From: SVTX01 sp045588675
GTDB lineage: Bacteria > Bacillota > Clostridia > Oscillospirales > CAG-272
DNA length: 17,984 nucleotides
Direction of reading: 5' to 3'
Assembly (NCBI GenBank): GCA_045588675.1
Contig: JAZNER010000063.1
Coordinates: 1 to 17,984, forward strand
The notes beneath the pieces are model-generated. The model searched no databases and was not told where the DNA came from. It was given only the letters and a program-made list of their open reading frames with translations. Below are positions 1-7,050 of this stretch, in pieces (position 1 is the stretch's first letter; each line of letters begins with the position of its first letter). The translations under genes were made by a program, and so were the position numbers.

Positions 1-104
1 TTTTTTAATTTAAATTTTTGTTAATTATTGCCTTAACAAATTGTAAATTTTCTCTTAAATACTTTGAATTATGGTAGTAAAGTCGATAAATTTTGTGCAA
101 ATTG
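1..104. other. AT-rich intergenic end of window
   Basis: No gene could be supported here. The stretch lies downstream of the DUF4364 gene. It contains an AT-only 8-bp inverted repeat, TTTGTTAA at 17-24 and TTAACAAA at 33-40, which has no adjacent T run on the minus strand and is not a convincing terminator. The true transcript end of the DUF4364 gene may lie outside the window. Confidence 0.6.
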
Positions 105-656
105 TCAATTGAATATAAAGTTAATATTCCCCGAAAGAAGAGCCATAACTCCCTTATAAACTACCTCCGGGTGCTCGCGGAAATTATCCTCCATGCGCTG
201 TGCTCGGTTTACGGTGTCAACGACAACAGTATTCTGCATAATTACAATATCCTTTTCTTTAATTATGCATATAACATCATATCTGCCGTCTTCTCTTTTT
301 TCAACTCTGCTCGACACCTTAATTTTTCTCTTTTTGAAGTCGAGGTAACGCAAGGCACATTCAAGGCTCTTATCAAGTAATGAGCTCAGAATTTCACTAT
401 GGAGCTCAGTTGCCACCATTCTTCCCTTATCAGAAACTATATACATAGGGTCGCCCGCTTCGTTATGGCATTCCTCAACAACAAGACCTGCGTCAAGCAT
501 TTCGTTGAAGGATTCCGCAAAATCAAGGTACATAACATAATCATTCTGCATAATTATATCGTTGAGTGTGATATAATCAAGCGGATAGTTTATATTCTGC
601 ATTAAATACAAAACAAATATTTTTACATTTCTCTTACTTCCCACAAGTGAACCCAT
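105..656 (-). CDS. DUF4364 family protein, probable winged-helix regulator
   Basis: The 183-residue product (start MGSLVG) resembles the DUF4364 family of clostridial proteins. These carry an N-terminal winged-helix-like region (about residues 8-80, with a conserved stretch about ISDKGR-like 'YIVSDKGR') followed by an alpha/beta C-terminal part. The function is not established; a DNA-binding role is inferred from the predicted fold. The start at 656 is preferred over the longer open frame to 722. GGAG lies about 7 bases upstream of 656, whereas the extra 22 codons run through two hairpins and have no ribosome binding site at 722. The codon at 668 (MEINMGS) is an alternative. The gene is divergent from hom and has its own sigma-A-like promoter at 817-845 and a structured leader. 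No clear terminator is visible downstream. Confidence 0.8.
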   Translation of the reverse strand: MGSLVGSKRNVKIFVLYLMQNINYPLDYITLNDIIMQNDYVMYLDFAESFNEMLDAGLVVEECHNEAGDPMYIVSDKGRMVATELHSEILSSLLDKSLECALRYLDFKKRKIKVSSRVEKREDGRYDVICIIKEKDIVIMQNTVVVDTVNRAQRMEDNFREHPEVVYKGVMALLSGNINFIFN

Positions 657-669
657 ATTAATCTCCATT

Positions 670-776
670 CCGCCGCCGTTGCGGCGGCACACATACAATC
701 GTTGAATTTTGCAGAAAGGCAAAATTCGCGCGTGAAACAGTTAATTTACCTATTAAGTAGGAAGTAACCTTCACGC
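670..776 (-). promoter_or_regulatory. Structured 5' leader with three consecutive hairpins
   Basis: Between the predicted promoter and the DUF4364 start are three inverted repeats in a row. GCGTGAA/TTCACGC arms lie at 730-736 and 770-776, with nested CCTA/TAGG and GTTA/TAAC pairs inside. A perfect 9-bp stem GAATTTTGC/GCAAAATTC lies at 704-712 and 719-727 with a 6-base loop. A perfect 7-bp GC-only stem CCGCCGC/GCGGCGG lies at 670-676 and 681-687 with a 4-base loop. The last hairpin ends just before the GGAATGGAG that holds the ribosome binding site. No known riboswitch consensus was recognised. It could be a cis-regulatory RNA, a stabilising leader or a small RNA. Confidence 0.55.
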
Positions 777-816
777 TATTCTCCCACGAAATTTTTATAT
801 ATATAATACAAAATAT

Positions 817-845
817 ATTTTACCACATAATTGAAATTTTTTCAA
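817..845 (-). promoter_or_regulatory. Sigma-A promoter of the DUF4364 gene
   Basis: On the minus strand, TTGAAA (840-845) and TAAAAT (817-822) are separated by 17 bases, with a TG just upstream of the -10 box. Transcription would begin near 810, giving a leader of about 150 bases that contains the three hairpins. Confidence 0.6.
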
Positions 846-854
846 TAGTAACAG

Positions 855-883
855 TTGCATTTTTTGAAAAAATGTGGTATTAT
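855..883 (+). promoter_or_regulatory. Sigma-A promoter of hom
   Basis: TTGCAT (855-860) and TATTAT (878-883) are 17 bases apart, and TGG precedes the -10 box (extended -10). The start point would be near 890, leaving a leader of only about 56 bases. This leaves no room for a T-box or lysine/SAM-type riboswitch upstream of hom. The promoter overlaps the right arm of a dyad shared with the divergent promoter. Confidence 0.65.
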
Positions 884-945
884 ATTAATATTACTACATT
901 GGGGCAGATTTTATTATCAATTTTGCTACTGGGAAGGAAATTAAA

Positions 946-2160
946 ATGGTTAATGTTGCAATACTCGGTTTTGGTGTCGTCGGCTCTGGAGTTGCCGAGG
1001 TTTTAACTCAAAACAAAAAAATAATTGAAGACAAGCTTTCAAAAGAAATCAACATAAAATATATTCTTGATTTGCGCGAATTTCCCGAAAGCCAATTCGG
1101 TCATCTCGTAATTCACGACTTCAATACAATTCTCGCTGACCCTGAGGTAACTGTCGTTGCTGAAATGATGGGCGGTTCACATCCCGCATATGACTTTTCA
1201 AAGGCATGTCTTGAAGCAGGAAAAAGCGTTGTTACATCAAACAAGGAGGTTGTTGCAAACTTCGGCTCAGAGCTTTTGCAAATTGCAAAGGAGCACGGCG
1301 TTGCATATCTCTTTGAGGCGAGCGTTGGCGGCGGTATTCCTGTTATTAGACCGATTTGCAACGACCTCTCTTCAAACAATATTACCGAAATCAGCGGTAT
1401 TTTAAACGGTACAACAAACTATATCCTCACAAAGATGGCAAATGAGGGCGCAGACTTTGCTGATGTGCTCAAGGATGCTCAAAGCAAGGGCTATGCGGAG
1501 GCTAATCCTGCGGCTGACGTTGAAGGACTTGACGCCGCTCGAAAAATTGTCATTTTAGCTGCGTTGGCTTTTGGCAAAGCAGTTTCTCCTTCGACAATTC
1601 ACACCGAGGGAATTACCGACATTACCCGCGAGGATGTTGAGCTTGCCGCTAAAATGGGTTACTCTATAAAGCTTATAGGTCACACAAAGAAGGTAAATGG
1701 CAAAATTCTCTGTATGGTTAGTCCAAGACTTGTTCCCACAAGCAATCCCCTCTCCACCATCAATGATGTCTTCAACGGCATTCTTCTCAATGGAGATATG
1801 GTTGGTCAGGTTATGTTCTACGGACCCGGTGCTGGAAAATTACCTACTGCAAGCGCGGTCTGCGCTGACATCGTTGACATTATTGCTCATATGGAAAGCG
1901 GAATTAAGCTTCCTGAGTTTACTCCCGCTAATGACTGCGACCTTGCAGATTTTGGAGAATACTCAGTAAAGAGATTTTTCATTTTTGACAAATGTGCAGG
2001 CTGTGATGCGGAAAAGGTAGCAGAAAAGTGCTTTGGAAAGATTGATAAGCTTATCTCAAGCGGTGACCGTGTTGCTCTTATTACAGATGAGATGAGTGAA
2101 AATAAATGTGCACATCTTACCGAAAAGCTTGCTAATTGCAAGTGCTATCGCTTGCTTTAA
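946..2160 (+). CDS. hom: Homoserine dehydrogenase
   Basis: The enzyme reduces L-aspartate-4-semialdehyde to L-homoserine with NAD(P)H, the branch point toward threonine and methionine. The N-terminal Rossmann segment shows GFGVVGSG (residues 8-15) and TSNKEVVA (97-104). The catalytic domain shows EASVGGGIP (124-132), GILNGTTNYI (151-160) and DVEGLDAARK (191-200), which includes the expected catalytic Asp and Lys. YGPGAGKLPTASAV (292-305) closes the core. The protein is 404 residues, a little shorter than typical Gram-positive enzymes (about 430). Its last 75 residues are Cys-rich and diverged from an ordinary ACT domain, so threonine feedback may be altered (inference). The ATG at 946 has GGGAAGGAAA just upstream. 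It may share a transcript with the membrane protein gene downstream. Confidence 0.97.
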   Translation: MVNVAILGFGVVGSGVAEVLTQNKKIIEDKLSKEINIKYILDLREFPESQFGHLVIHDFNTILADPEVTVVAEMMGGSHPAYDFSKACLEAGKSVVTSNKEVVANFGSELLQIAKEHGVAYLFEASVGGGIPVIRPICNDLSSNNITEISGILNGTTNYILTKMANEGADFADVLKDAQSKGYAEANPAADVEGLDAARKIVILAALAFGKAVSPSTIHTEGITDITREDVELAAKMGYSIKLIGHTKKVNGKILCMVSPRLVPTSNPLSTINDVFNGILLNGDMVGQVMFYGPGAGKLPTASAVCADIVDIIAHMESGIKLPEFTPANDCDLADFGEYSVKRFFIFDKCAGCDAEKVAEKCFGKIDKLISSGDRVALITDEMSENKCAHLTEKLANCKCYRLL

Positions 2161-2175
2161 TCACATTAAAATTAT

Positions 2176-2197
2176 AGGCAAGAGCATTCTCTTGCCT
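2176..2197 (+). terminator. Weak hairpin after hom
   Basis: A perfect 9-bp stem AGGCAAGAG/CTCTTGCCT with a CATT loop follows the hom stop codon. The downstream AAATTATTATT is not a proper T run. It may be an inefficient terminator or an mRNA-stabilising structure that allows read-through to the next gene. Confidence 0.4.
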
Positions 2198-2222
2198 AAA
2201 TTATTATTGAGGGGGGATACAA

Positions 2223-2921
2223 TTGAACCAAAAAAAGAAAAATACAGGCTGTATGTCTGGAGTTTTGGGCACTATATTCGTTTTGTTGGGAGTTGGAGCT
2301 TATGCGGTTATTTCTCTCCTTATAAATAGGATTTTCACCGCTAACCAAGGTGAGAGCTCTTGCTCAATAATGACGCTTTACTTCACGGGAATTACTGTTG
2401 CATTTGTTCTTTACGAAATTATTTTTATTACTTGGCAAATTAAACTGACAAATCTTGCACAGGGAAAATCAGACGCGTCGCGTTTTGATAAAATATTAAA
2501 AATCGTTGCCATCACTTGCATTTGCTTATCCCTGCTTTTCTCAATCGTCGTTGCAAACACATATACCGTCTGCACAAATGATTCAATTGAGACGGTTTGC
2601 TTTGTAACAGTGCGCGAATATAAATGGAACAATGTCTCGCGATTTATCCTATCCTGCGACGAAAACGGCTCGCTTGAATACACGATAAAAATGAAAGACG
2701 GTGAAGTAATTGAACTTTTTAACAATGTTAACACCTGCTCCCAAGAATTTCTTGATGATCACAAAAGTCTTTCGGGATATGCCGCGTTTTTAACTGAACA
2801 ATTCAGAAACAGCGGATTTATAATTGACGAACAAATAGTCGGCAAAGAGTATTTCCAAAAGGTCCGCGATAGTAATCCAGATGTTTGGGAAAATTTGAAC
2901 AAAATTATAGGTAATGAATAG
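2223..2921 (+). CDS. Hypothetical three-helix membrane protein
   Basis: I do not recognise a family. The 232-residue product has a short Lys-rich N-terminus and three hydrophobic segments (about residues 13-38, 48-73 and 90-116). A soluble C-terminal region of about 115 residues follows, containing mixed charged and aromatic sequence. If the third helix runs inside to out, the C-terminal domain is extracytoplasmic. The start is read as TTG at 2223 because GAGGGGGGA sits 6-7 bases upstream. The next in-frame ATG at 2253 has no comparable ribosome binding site. The gene lies 62 bases after hom with no visible promoter of its own, so co-transcription is plausible, and it ends in a strong terminator. 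Nothing visible links its function to homoserine metabolism. Confidence 0.7.
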   Translation: MNQKKKNTGCMSGVLGTIFVLLGVGAYAVISLLINRIFTANQGESSCSIMTLYFTGITVAFVLYEIIFITWQIKLTNLAQGKSDASRFDKILKIVAITCICLSLLFSIVVANTYTVCTNDSIETVCFVTVREYKWNNVSRFILSCDENGSLEYTIKMKDGEVIELFNNVNTCSQEFLDDHKSLSGYAAFLTEQFRNSGFIIDEQIVGKEYFQKVRDSNPDVWENLNKIIGNE

Positions 2922-2923
2922 AT

Positions 2924-2952
2924 AAACCCCCTCGGGCAACCCGAGGGGGTTT
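2924..2952 (+). terminator. Strong intrinsic terminator
   Basis: A 13-bp perfect stem AAACCCCCTCGGG/CCCGAGGGGGTTT with a 3-base CAA loop is followed by TTTATTT. It begins three bases after the membrane protein stop. It is 50 bases beyond the rarA stop on the other strand, so it may stop convergent transcripts from both sides. Confidence 0.9.
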
Positions 2953-3003
2953 ATTTGCAAAACGAAATTAAGTTATCACTCATTAAATCTATGAAAGACG
3001 AAA

Positions 3004-4224
3004 TTATATTTTCCCTTTGACCTTTTTCCAATACTCCTCGGCTACTTTTTCAGTTTTGTTGTCACCAAAGTTATAGTATTTCTTTCCCTTTAAGTCACTG
3101 GGCAGATATTGTTGCTCTACATAATGATTGGGATAGTCGTGTGGGTATTTGTAGCCCTTAAAAAGTGGGCTTTGAAGGTGAAGGGGCAAATTTGTTCCCT
3201 TTCCTACTCTTATATCTTCGGCAGCAGCGTCAACTGCCAAATATGCTGAATTTGATTTTGGAGCGGTCGCCAGCAAAATTGCGGCATCAGCGAGCGGTAT
3301 TCTTGCCTCAGGCAGTCCTAATTCACGCGCCGAGTCACAACAGGCTTTAACAACGGCAATCGCCTGCGGATAGGCAAGTCCAATATCCTCAGCGGCAATT
3401 ACCTGCAATCGACGGCAGAGCGATATAATATCGCCCTGTTCAGTCATTTTTGCCACATAAAACGCGGCGGCATCGGGGTCAGAGCCTCGAATTGATTTTT
3501 GCAGGCAACCAAGCATATCGTAATGGACATCGTCATTATAATTCCCTACACCGTAGTTGAAATTATCGGCGTCCTCCGGCTTGATTTCACTGTCTGCGGC
3601 AAAATAAGCATTCTCAAACAATCCTATTGCTCGGCGGACATCTCCTCTTGCCGAGCTTGCTATATACTCGGCTGTTCTTTGAGAAATTGTTTTCTCTGAT
3701 TTGTTTTCCTCATTTAAGTAAGCAAGAGCCTTAAAGAGCATTTTTGCGCAATCAGCTGCCCCGACGGGCTTGAACTCAAACAGTGAAGAACGAGAGATAA
3801 TAGCATTGTATATGTAAAAATGCGGATTTTCGGTAGTTGAAGCAATAAGAGTAACTCTGCCATCCTCAATATATTCAAGCAAGGATTGCTGTTGCTTACG
3901 ATTGAAATACTGAATTTCGTCAATATAAAGCAACGTTCCCTTTGTACCAAAAAGGTTTCCGGAGCTTTGAAGAACCTCCTTGACATCCGCGGTTGACGCG
4001 CTTGTCGCATTAAGCTTATAGAAATTCATATCGGTTTGCTTGGCAATAATTGATGCGGCGGTAGTTTTGCCCGTGCCAGGTGGGCCAAAGAAAATCATAT
4101 TTGTAATTCTTCCGCCCTCAAGCATTCTCCGTATTACTCCGCGCTCTCCAAACAGGTGCGACTGACCGACTATGTCATCAATTGTCTGCGGTCGCAAAAG
4201 GTCTGCTAACTGTGCATTTCTCAT
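3004..4224 (-). CDS. rarA: Replication-associated recombination protein A (RarA/MgsA AAA+ ATPase)
   Basis: RarA is a clamp-loader-like AAA+ ATPase that acts at stalled replication forks and binds single-stranded DNA ends and SSB. The 406-residue product carries Walker A GPPGTGKT (47-54), Walker B LLYIDEIQYF (98-107), sensor-1 TTEN (130-133) and an arginine-finger SR pair (144-145). The C-terminal RarA tetramerisation region (RLQVIAAEDIGLAYPQA, HYVEQQYLP) follows. The start at 4224 (MRNAQLADLLRP) matches the family N-terminus and has AAAGGA 9 bases upstream. The open frame continues to 4299 but would overlap cysK. Walker B reads DEIQ where many family members have DEIH. It is second in an operon, 19 bases after the cysK stop. 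The pairing with cysK does not suggest a shared pathway. Confidence 0.95.
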   Translation of the reverse strand: MRNAQLADLLRPQTIDDIVGQSHLFGERGVIRRMLEGGRITNMIFFGPPGTGKTTAASIIAKQTDMNFYKLNATSASTADVKEVLQSSGNLFGTKGTLLYIDEIQYFNRKQQQSLLEYIEDGRVTLIASTTENPHFYIYNAIISRSSLFEFKPVGAADCAKMLFKALAYLNEENKSEKTISQRTAEYIASSARGDVRRAIGLFENAYFAADSEIKPEDADNFNYGVGNYNDDVHYDMLGCLQKSIRGSDPDAAAFYVAKMTEQGDIISLCRRLQVIAAEDIGLAYPQAIAVVKACCDSARELGLPEARIPLADAAILLATAPKSNSAYLAVDAAAEDIRVGKGTNLPLHLQSPLFKGYKYPHDYPNHYVEQQYLPSDLKGKKYYNFGDNKTEKVAEEYWKKVKGKI

Positions 4225-4243
4225 ATATATTATTCCTTTATCT

Positions 4244-5170
4244 TTAGTTAAATACTCCTGCAGAGAGGTATCTCTCTCCCGTATCTGCAAGCAAAACAAC
4301 TATCTTTTTATCTTTATTTGCCTCTTCACTCGCGATTTTCTTTGCAGCGCAAAGTGCCGCACCCGAAGAAATTCCAACAAGCACGCCATCGGTTTTTGCA
4401 ATCTCGGATGCTGTCGCATATGCCTCATCATCAGTAATTGTGAGTATTTGGTCGTAAATGCTTATATCAAGCGTTTTCGGGATAAAGCCCGCGCCAATTC
4501 CCTGTATCTTGTGCGAGCCTGCTATTCCACGAGTAAGATACGGCGAGCCCTCGGGCTCAACGGCAACGATTTCAACACTTGGCTTTTGTTCCTTTAAATA
4601 TCTGCCTGTACCGCTTATACTTCCGCCTGTTCCAACTGCAGAAACAAAAATATCAAGCTCACCGTCGGTATCTTCCCAAATCTCGCGCCCTGTTGTTTTA
4701 TAATGTGCATTTGGATTTGAGGGGTTTTCAAATTGTCCTGCAACAATTGCATCTTCAATTTTGTCTGCCAGCTCATAAACCTTATCAATTGCGCCCTGCA
4801 TACCAAGCTTTCCGTCAGTTAATATCAATTCGGCGCCATATGCGCTCATAAGAAGCTGACGCTCACGCGACATAGTGTCAGGCATAACGATAATTGCGCG
4901 ATAACCGCGAGAAGCGCAAATCGCCGCAAGTCCTATTCCCGTGTTCCCGGAGGTTGGTTCTATAATAGTACTCCCCTTTTTAAGCTTGCCCTGTCTTTCA
5001 TAGTCCTCTATAATTTCCTTGGCAACTCTGTCCTTTGCCGAGCCCGCAGGATTAAAGAATTCAAGCTTTGCATAAATTTCCGCACCCAGATTATGCTTTT
5101 TCTCAAAATTATTAAGTCTTAACAAGGGTGTGTTTCCCACAAGCTCCGCAATTGAATTGTATATTTTCAT
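4244..5170 (-). CDS. cysK: Cysteine synthase A (O-acetylserine sulfhydrylase)
   Basis: This PLP enzyme makes L-cysteine from O-acetyl-L-serine and sulfide. The 308-residue product has the family hallmarks. The PLP lysine lies in NPAGSAKDR (K46), the substrate loop is PTSGNTG (72-78), the phosphate-binding loop is GTGGSISGTG (180-189), the pyridine-nitrogen serine lies in GISSGAA (267-273), and DTGERYLS (296-303) closes the fold. The ATG at 5170 starts MKIYNSIAELVGNTP, exactly where the family begins, and has AGAGG 7 bases upstream. The frame remains open to 5251, but that extension passes through the promoter. Members of this family can also act on cystathionine or O-phosphoserine; the CysK-type motifs favour O-acetylserine. 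No T-box or S-box leader is visible: the leader is only about 25-30 bases. Confidence 0.96.
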   Translation of the reverse strand: MKIYNSIAELVGNTPLLRLNNFEKKHNLGAEIYAKLEFFNPAGSAKDRVAKEIIEDYERQGKLKKGSTIIEPTSGNTGIGLAAICASRGYRAIIVMPDTMSRERQLLMSAYGAELILTDGKLGMQGAIDKVYELADKIEDAIVAGQFENPSNPNAHYKTTGREIWEDTDGELDIFVSAVGTGGSISGTGRYLKEQKPSVEIVAVEPEGSPYLTRGIAGSHKIQGIGAGFIPKTLDISIYDQILTITDDEAYATASEIAKTDGVLVGISSGAALCAAKKIASEEANKDKKIVVLLADTGERYLSAGVFN

Positions 5171-5201
5171 AGCAATCCTCTTAAATATTTGATATAGATA
5201 T

Positions 5202-5230
5202 ATTATACACATAAATTTCGATTTTGTCAA
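5202..5230 (-). promoter_or_regulatory. Consensus sigma-A promoter of cysK-rarA
   Basis: On the minus strand, TTGACA (5225-5230) and TATAAT (5202-5207) are exactly 17 bases apart, and a TG precedes the -10 box. This is a full consensus match and implies strong constitutive expression unless repressed. Transcription would start near 5195. Confidence 0.9.
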
Positions 5231-5264
5231 TAAAATCAAAAATTTAATCATTTTATAAAAAATG

Positions 5265-5293
5265 TTGCAAAATCATTTTTTATATGATATAAT
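5265..5293 (+). promoter_or_regulatory. Sigma-A promoter of the esterase lipoprotein gene
   Basis: TTGCAA (5265-5270) and TATAAT (5288-5293) are spaced by 17 bases, with TGA before the -10 box. The predicted leader is about 20 bases and carries GGAGGTGA just before the ATG at 5321. It is divergent from the cysK promoter, with about 35 bases between the two -35 boxes. Confidence 0.85.
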
Positions 5294-5320
5294 AATTACA
5301 CAAATACTTGGAGGTGACTT

Positions 5321-6952
5321 ATGGCAATTATGAAGCGTTTAATCTTGTTATTACTTATTTTAACTACAGCATTTTCACTTTTTTCCTGTTTAGACAACGG
5401 AAATGCAGAGATTTCAACATCGTCTGATGATGTTTCCGAGCAAGACGAGAGCGAAGCATCAAGCGAGAGCTCGTCACAGAGTGAGAGCGAGCTTACATCA
5501 GAAAGCAAACAAGACATTACAAGCGAAATAACAACAGAAGGCGGTCAGATCGAAGTACCTGAGCCTACTCAAAAAATTGACCAATACATAAGTCTTTGTG
5601 ACTACACCACAGAGGATAAGAGTGTTGATACTTTTGTTGGTAGCAAGGAGTACGGCGTTTACTTTAAAATTCCTGATGGACGCGTAAAAGCTATTTATTT
5701 TGAGCTTGCTGCCGTTGATGACCCGTGTTCAAACTATTTGATTGAAATATACAGATGTCAGGAGAGCCCAGCATCATCAAGACAAACGCCAAAGCTTTTA
5801 GACGAGGAGCCTGTTTATTCAACTCATATAACATCTCTTGATTTTAAGAACTTTTTAGTTAAGTTTGAAGGAAATGAGATTTGTGAAGGAACGTACTACA
5901 TGACTATAACAAGCCCCGACTACAACGGAACTTATAATGATATTATTTTCCTTGGCAAGGCTTGGCTTTCTCTTCCAGATGAATATGACGGATTTGCAAT
6001 TAAAACCTTTATTAACGGATCAGCTCAAAAGAAATTTGGACTTTACGGTGGCTTTATAGTTGAACGCGACGTGCCTGTTTCTTCTGTTCCCGAGAACAAT
6101 GAAGAAAAAATCACTGAAACCGATGGCGAGAAAACGGCAAAAATTATTCTTCTTTCGGGTCAGTCGAATGCTACGGGTGCTTCGGTTTGTGATTATTTAA
6201 ATAATCATTACAGCGAGGAAAAAATCGAACAATATTTTAACGGATATTCCAATGTACAGATTCTTTACTCGGCAGGTCTAGGAAAATATGAAAATAATCA
6301 ATTGGTTTTGAAGGTTACTAATAGCACAGACACATTCGTTCCAACTAGCGCAAGACAGGGCGTTGATAGATCGCGCTTCGGTCCCGAACTCGGTCTTGCG
6401 GAATATTTAAGTGAAACATATCCCGATGAGAAGTTTTATATTATTAAATCTGCGTTCGGCTCAGTAAGCTTAGAGGGATTTTTTAATGTTATAGAGCCGG
6501 GCTTTGATTTATCACTTAATGACCTAAAAGCAAAAATTGATTTGGGAATAGATTTGCTTGAAGCAGAAGGCTTAGAACCTAAAATCGTTGCATTTTTATG
6601 GATGCAGGGCGAAAGCGATGCGGTTAGTATTTATAAGGCACACAATTACTATAACTTGCAAAAGGCTATGGTTGAACATTTGCGCGAGGAGTACAAAGAA
6701 TATGCTTCTGCAAGAGGTATTGCTTTTATAGATGCCGCAATAAGTGACCACGGTTTTTGGACTGCATCTATGCCTCTTAATGCTATGAAGCAAAATTACG
6801 CCTACGAATCACAGCTCAACTATTATATTGATACAAACGCCGAAGGACTAACAACACTGTATGAAAACGACGACCAGGCTCACTATGACTCAATGTCTAT
6901 GATTAAGCTTGGACACCTGTTCGGTGAGTGTGTTTCAAAGGCTATTGATTAA
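5321..6952 (+). CDS. Secreted lipoprotein, SASA/CE6-like carbohydrate esterase
   Basis: The 543-residue product starts with a signal peptide ending in a lipobox (LFSC, lipidated Cys23). A Ser/Glu/Asp-rich low-complexity linker (about 32-75) follows and probably spans the cell wall. Residues about 88-248 form an unrecognised, possibly beta-rich domain. From residue 270 on there is an SGNH-type domain of the sialate O-acetylesterase / carbohydrate esterase 6 class. It has LLSGQSNATG with nucleophile Ser282, FGPELGLAEY (353-362), WMQGESDA (427-434) and a His in QAHYDS (His521). Family members deacetylate xylan, other glycans or sialic acid; the substrate cannot be told here. The start is fixed by GGAGGTGA five bases before the ATG. 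It stands alone behind its own promoter and converges on an O-acetyltransferase operon. Confidence 0.85.
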   Translation: MAIMKRLILLLLILTTAFSLFSCLDNGNAEISTSSDDVSEQDESEASSESSSQSESELTSESKQDITSEITTEGGQIEVPEPTQKIDQYISLCDYTTEDKSVDTFVGSKEYGVYFKIPDGRVKAIYFELAAVDDPCSNYLIEIYRCQESPASSRQTPKLLDEEPVYSTHITSLDFKNFLVKFEGNEICEGTYYMTITSPDYNGTYNDIIFLGKAWLSLPDEYDGFAIKTFINGSAQKKFGLYGGFIVERDVPVSSVPENNEEKITETDGEKTAKIILLSGQSNATGASVCDYLNNHYSEEKIEQYFNGYSNVQILYSAGLGKYENNQLVLKVTNSTDTFVPTSARQGVDRSRFGPELGLAEYLSETYPDEKFYIIKSAFGSVSLEGFFNVIEPGFDLSLNDLKAKIDLGIDLLEAEGLEPKIVAFLWMQGESDAVSIYKAHNYYNLQKAMVEHLREEYKEYASARGIAFIDAAISDHGFWTASMPLNAMKQNYAYESQLNYYIDTNAEGLTTLYENDDQAHYDSMSMIKLGHLFGECVSKAID

Positions 6953-6970
6953 AAGTTTTATTTATTGATA

Positions 6971-7014
6971 AAAACCCAAAGCGGACACAGATAATTGTGT
7001 CCGCTTTGGGTTTT
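6971..7014. terminator. Bidirectional intrinsic terminator
   Basis: A perfect 19-bp stem (6971-6989 with 6996-7014, core CCCAAAGCGGACACA) with a 6-base loop is flanked by an A run on the left and a T run on the right. It serves both the esterase gene (plus) and the convergent DHHW gene (minus). Confidence 0.92.
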
Positions 7015-7050
7015 TTGGATTATTTGTATTTTCGGTTTTGCTATTTTATA

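Noticed and set aside
17..40. Inverted repeat as terminator of the DUF4364 gene
   Set aside because: The stem is AT-only and no T run follows on the minus strand.
93..605. Plus-strand open frames opposite the DUF4364 gene
   Set aside because: They are antisense to a well-supported gene, lack ribosome binding sites, and their translations show no family features.
890..945. T-box or lysine-type riboswitch before hom
   Set aside because: The leader after the extended -10 promoter is about 56 bases, too short, and no T-box motif is present.
4458..4851. Plus-strand open frames opposite cysK
   Set aside because: They are shadows of the conserved cysK reading frame and have no start signals.
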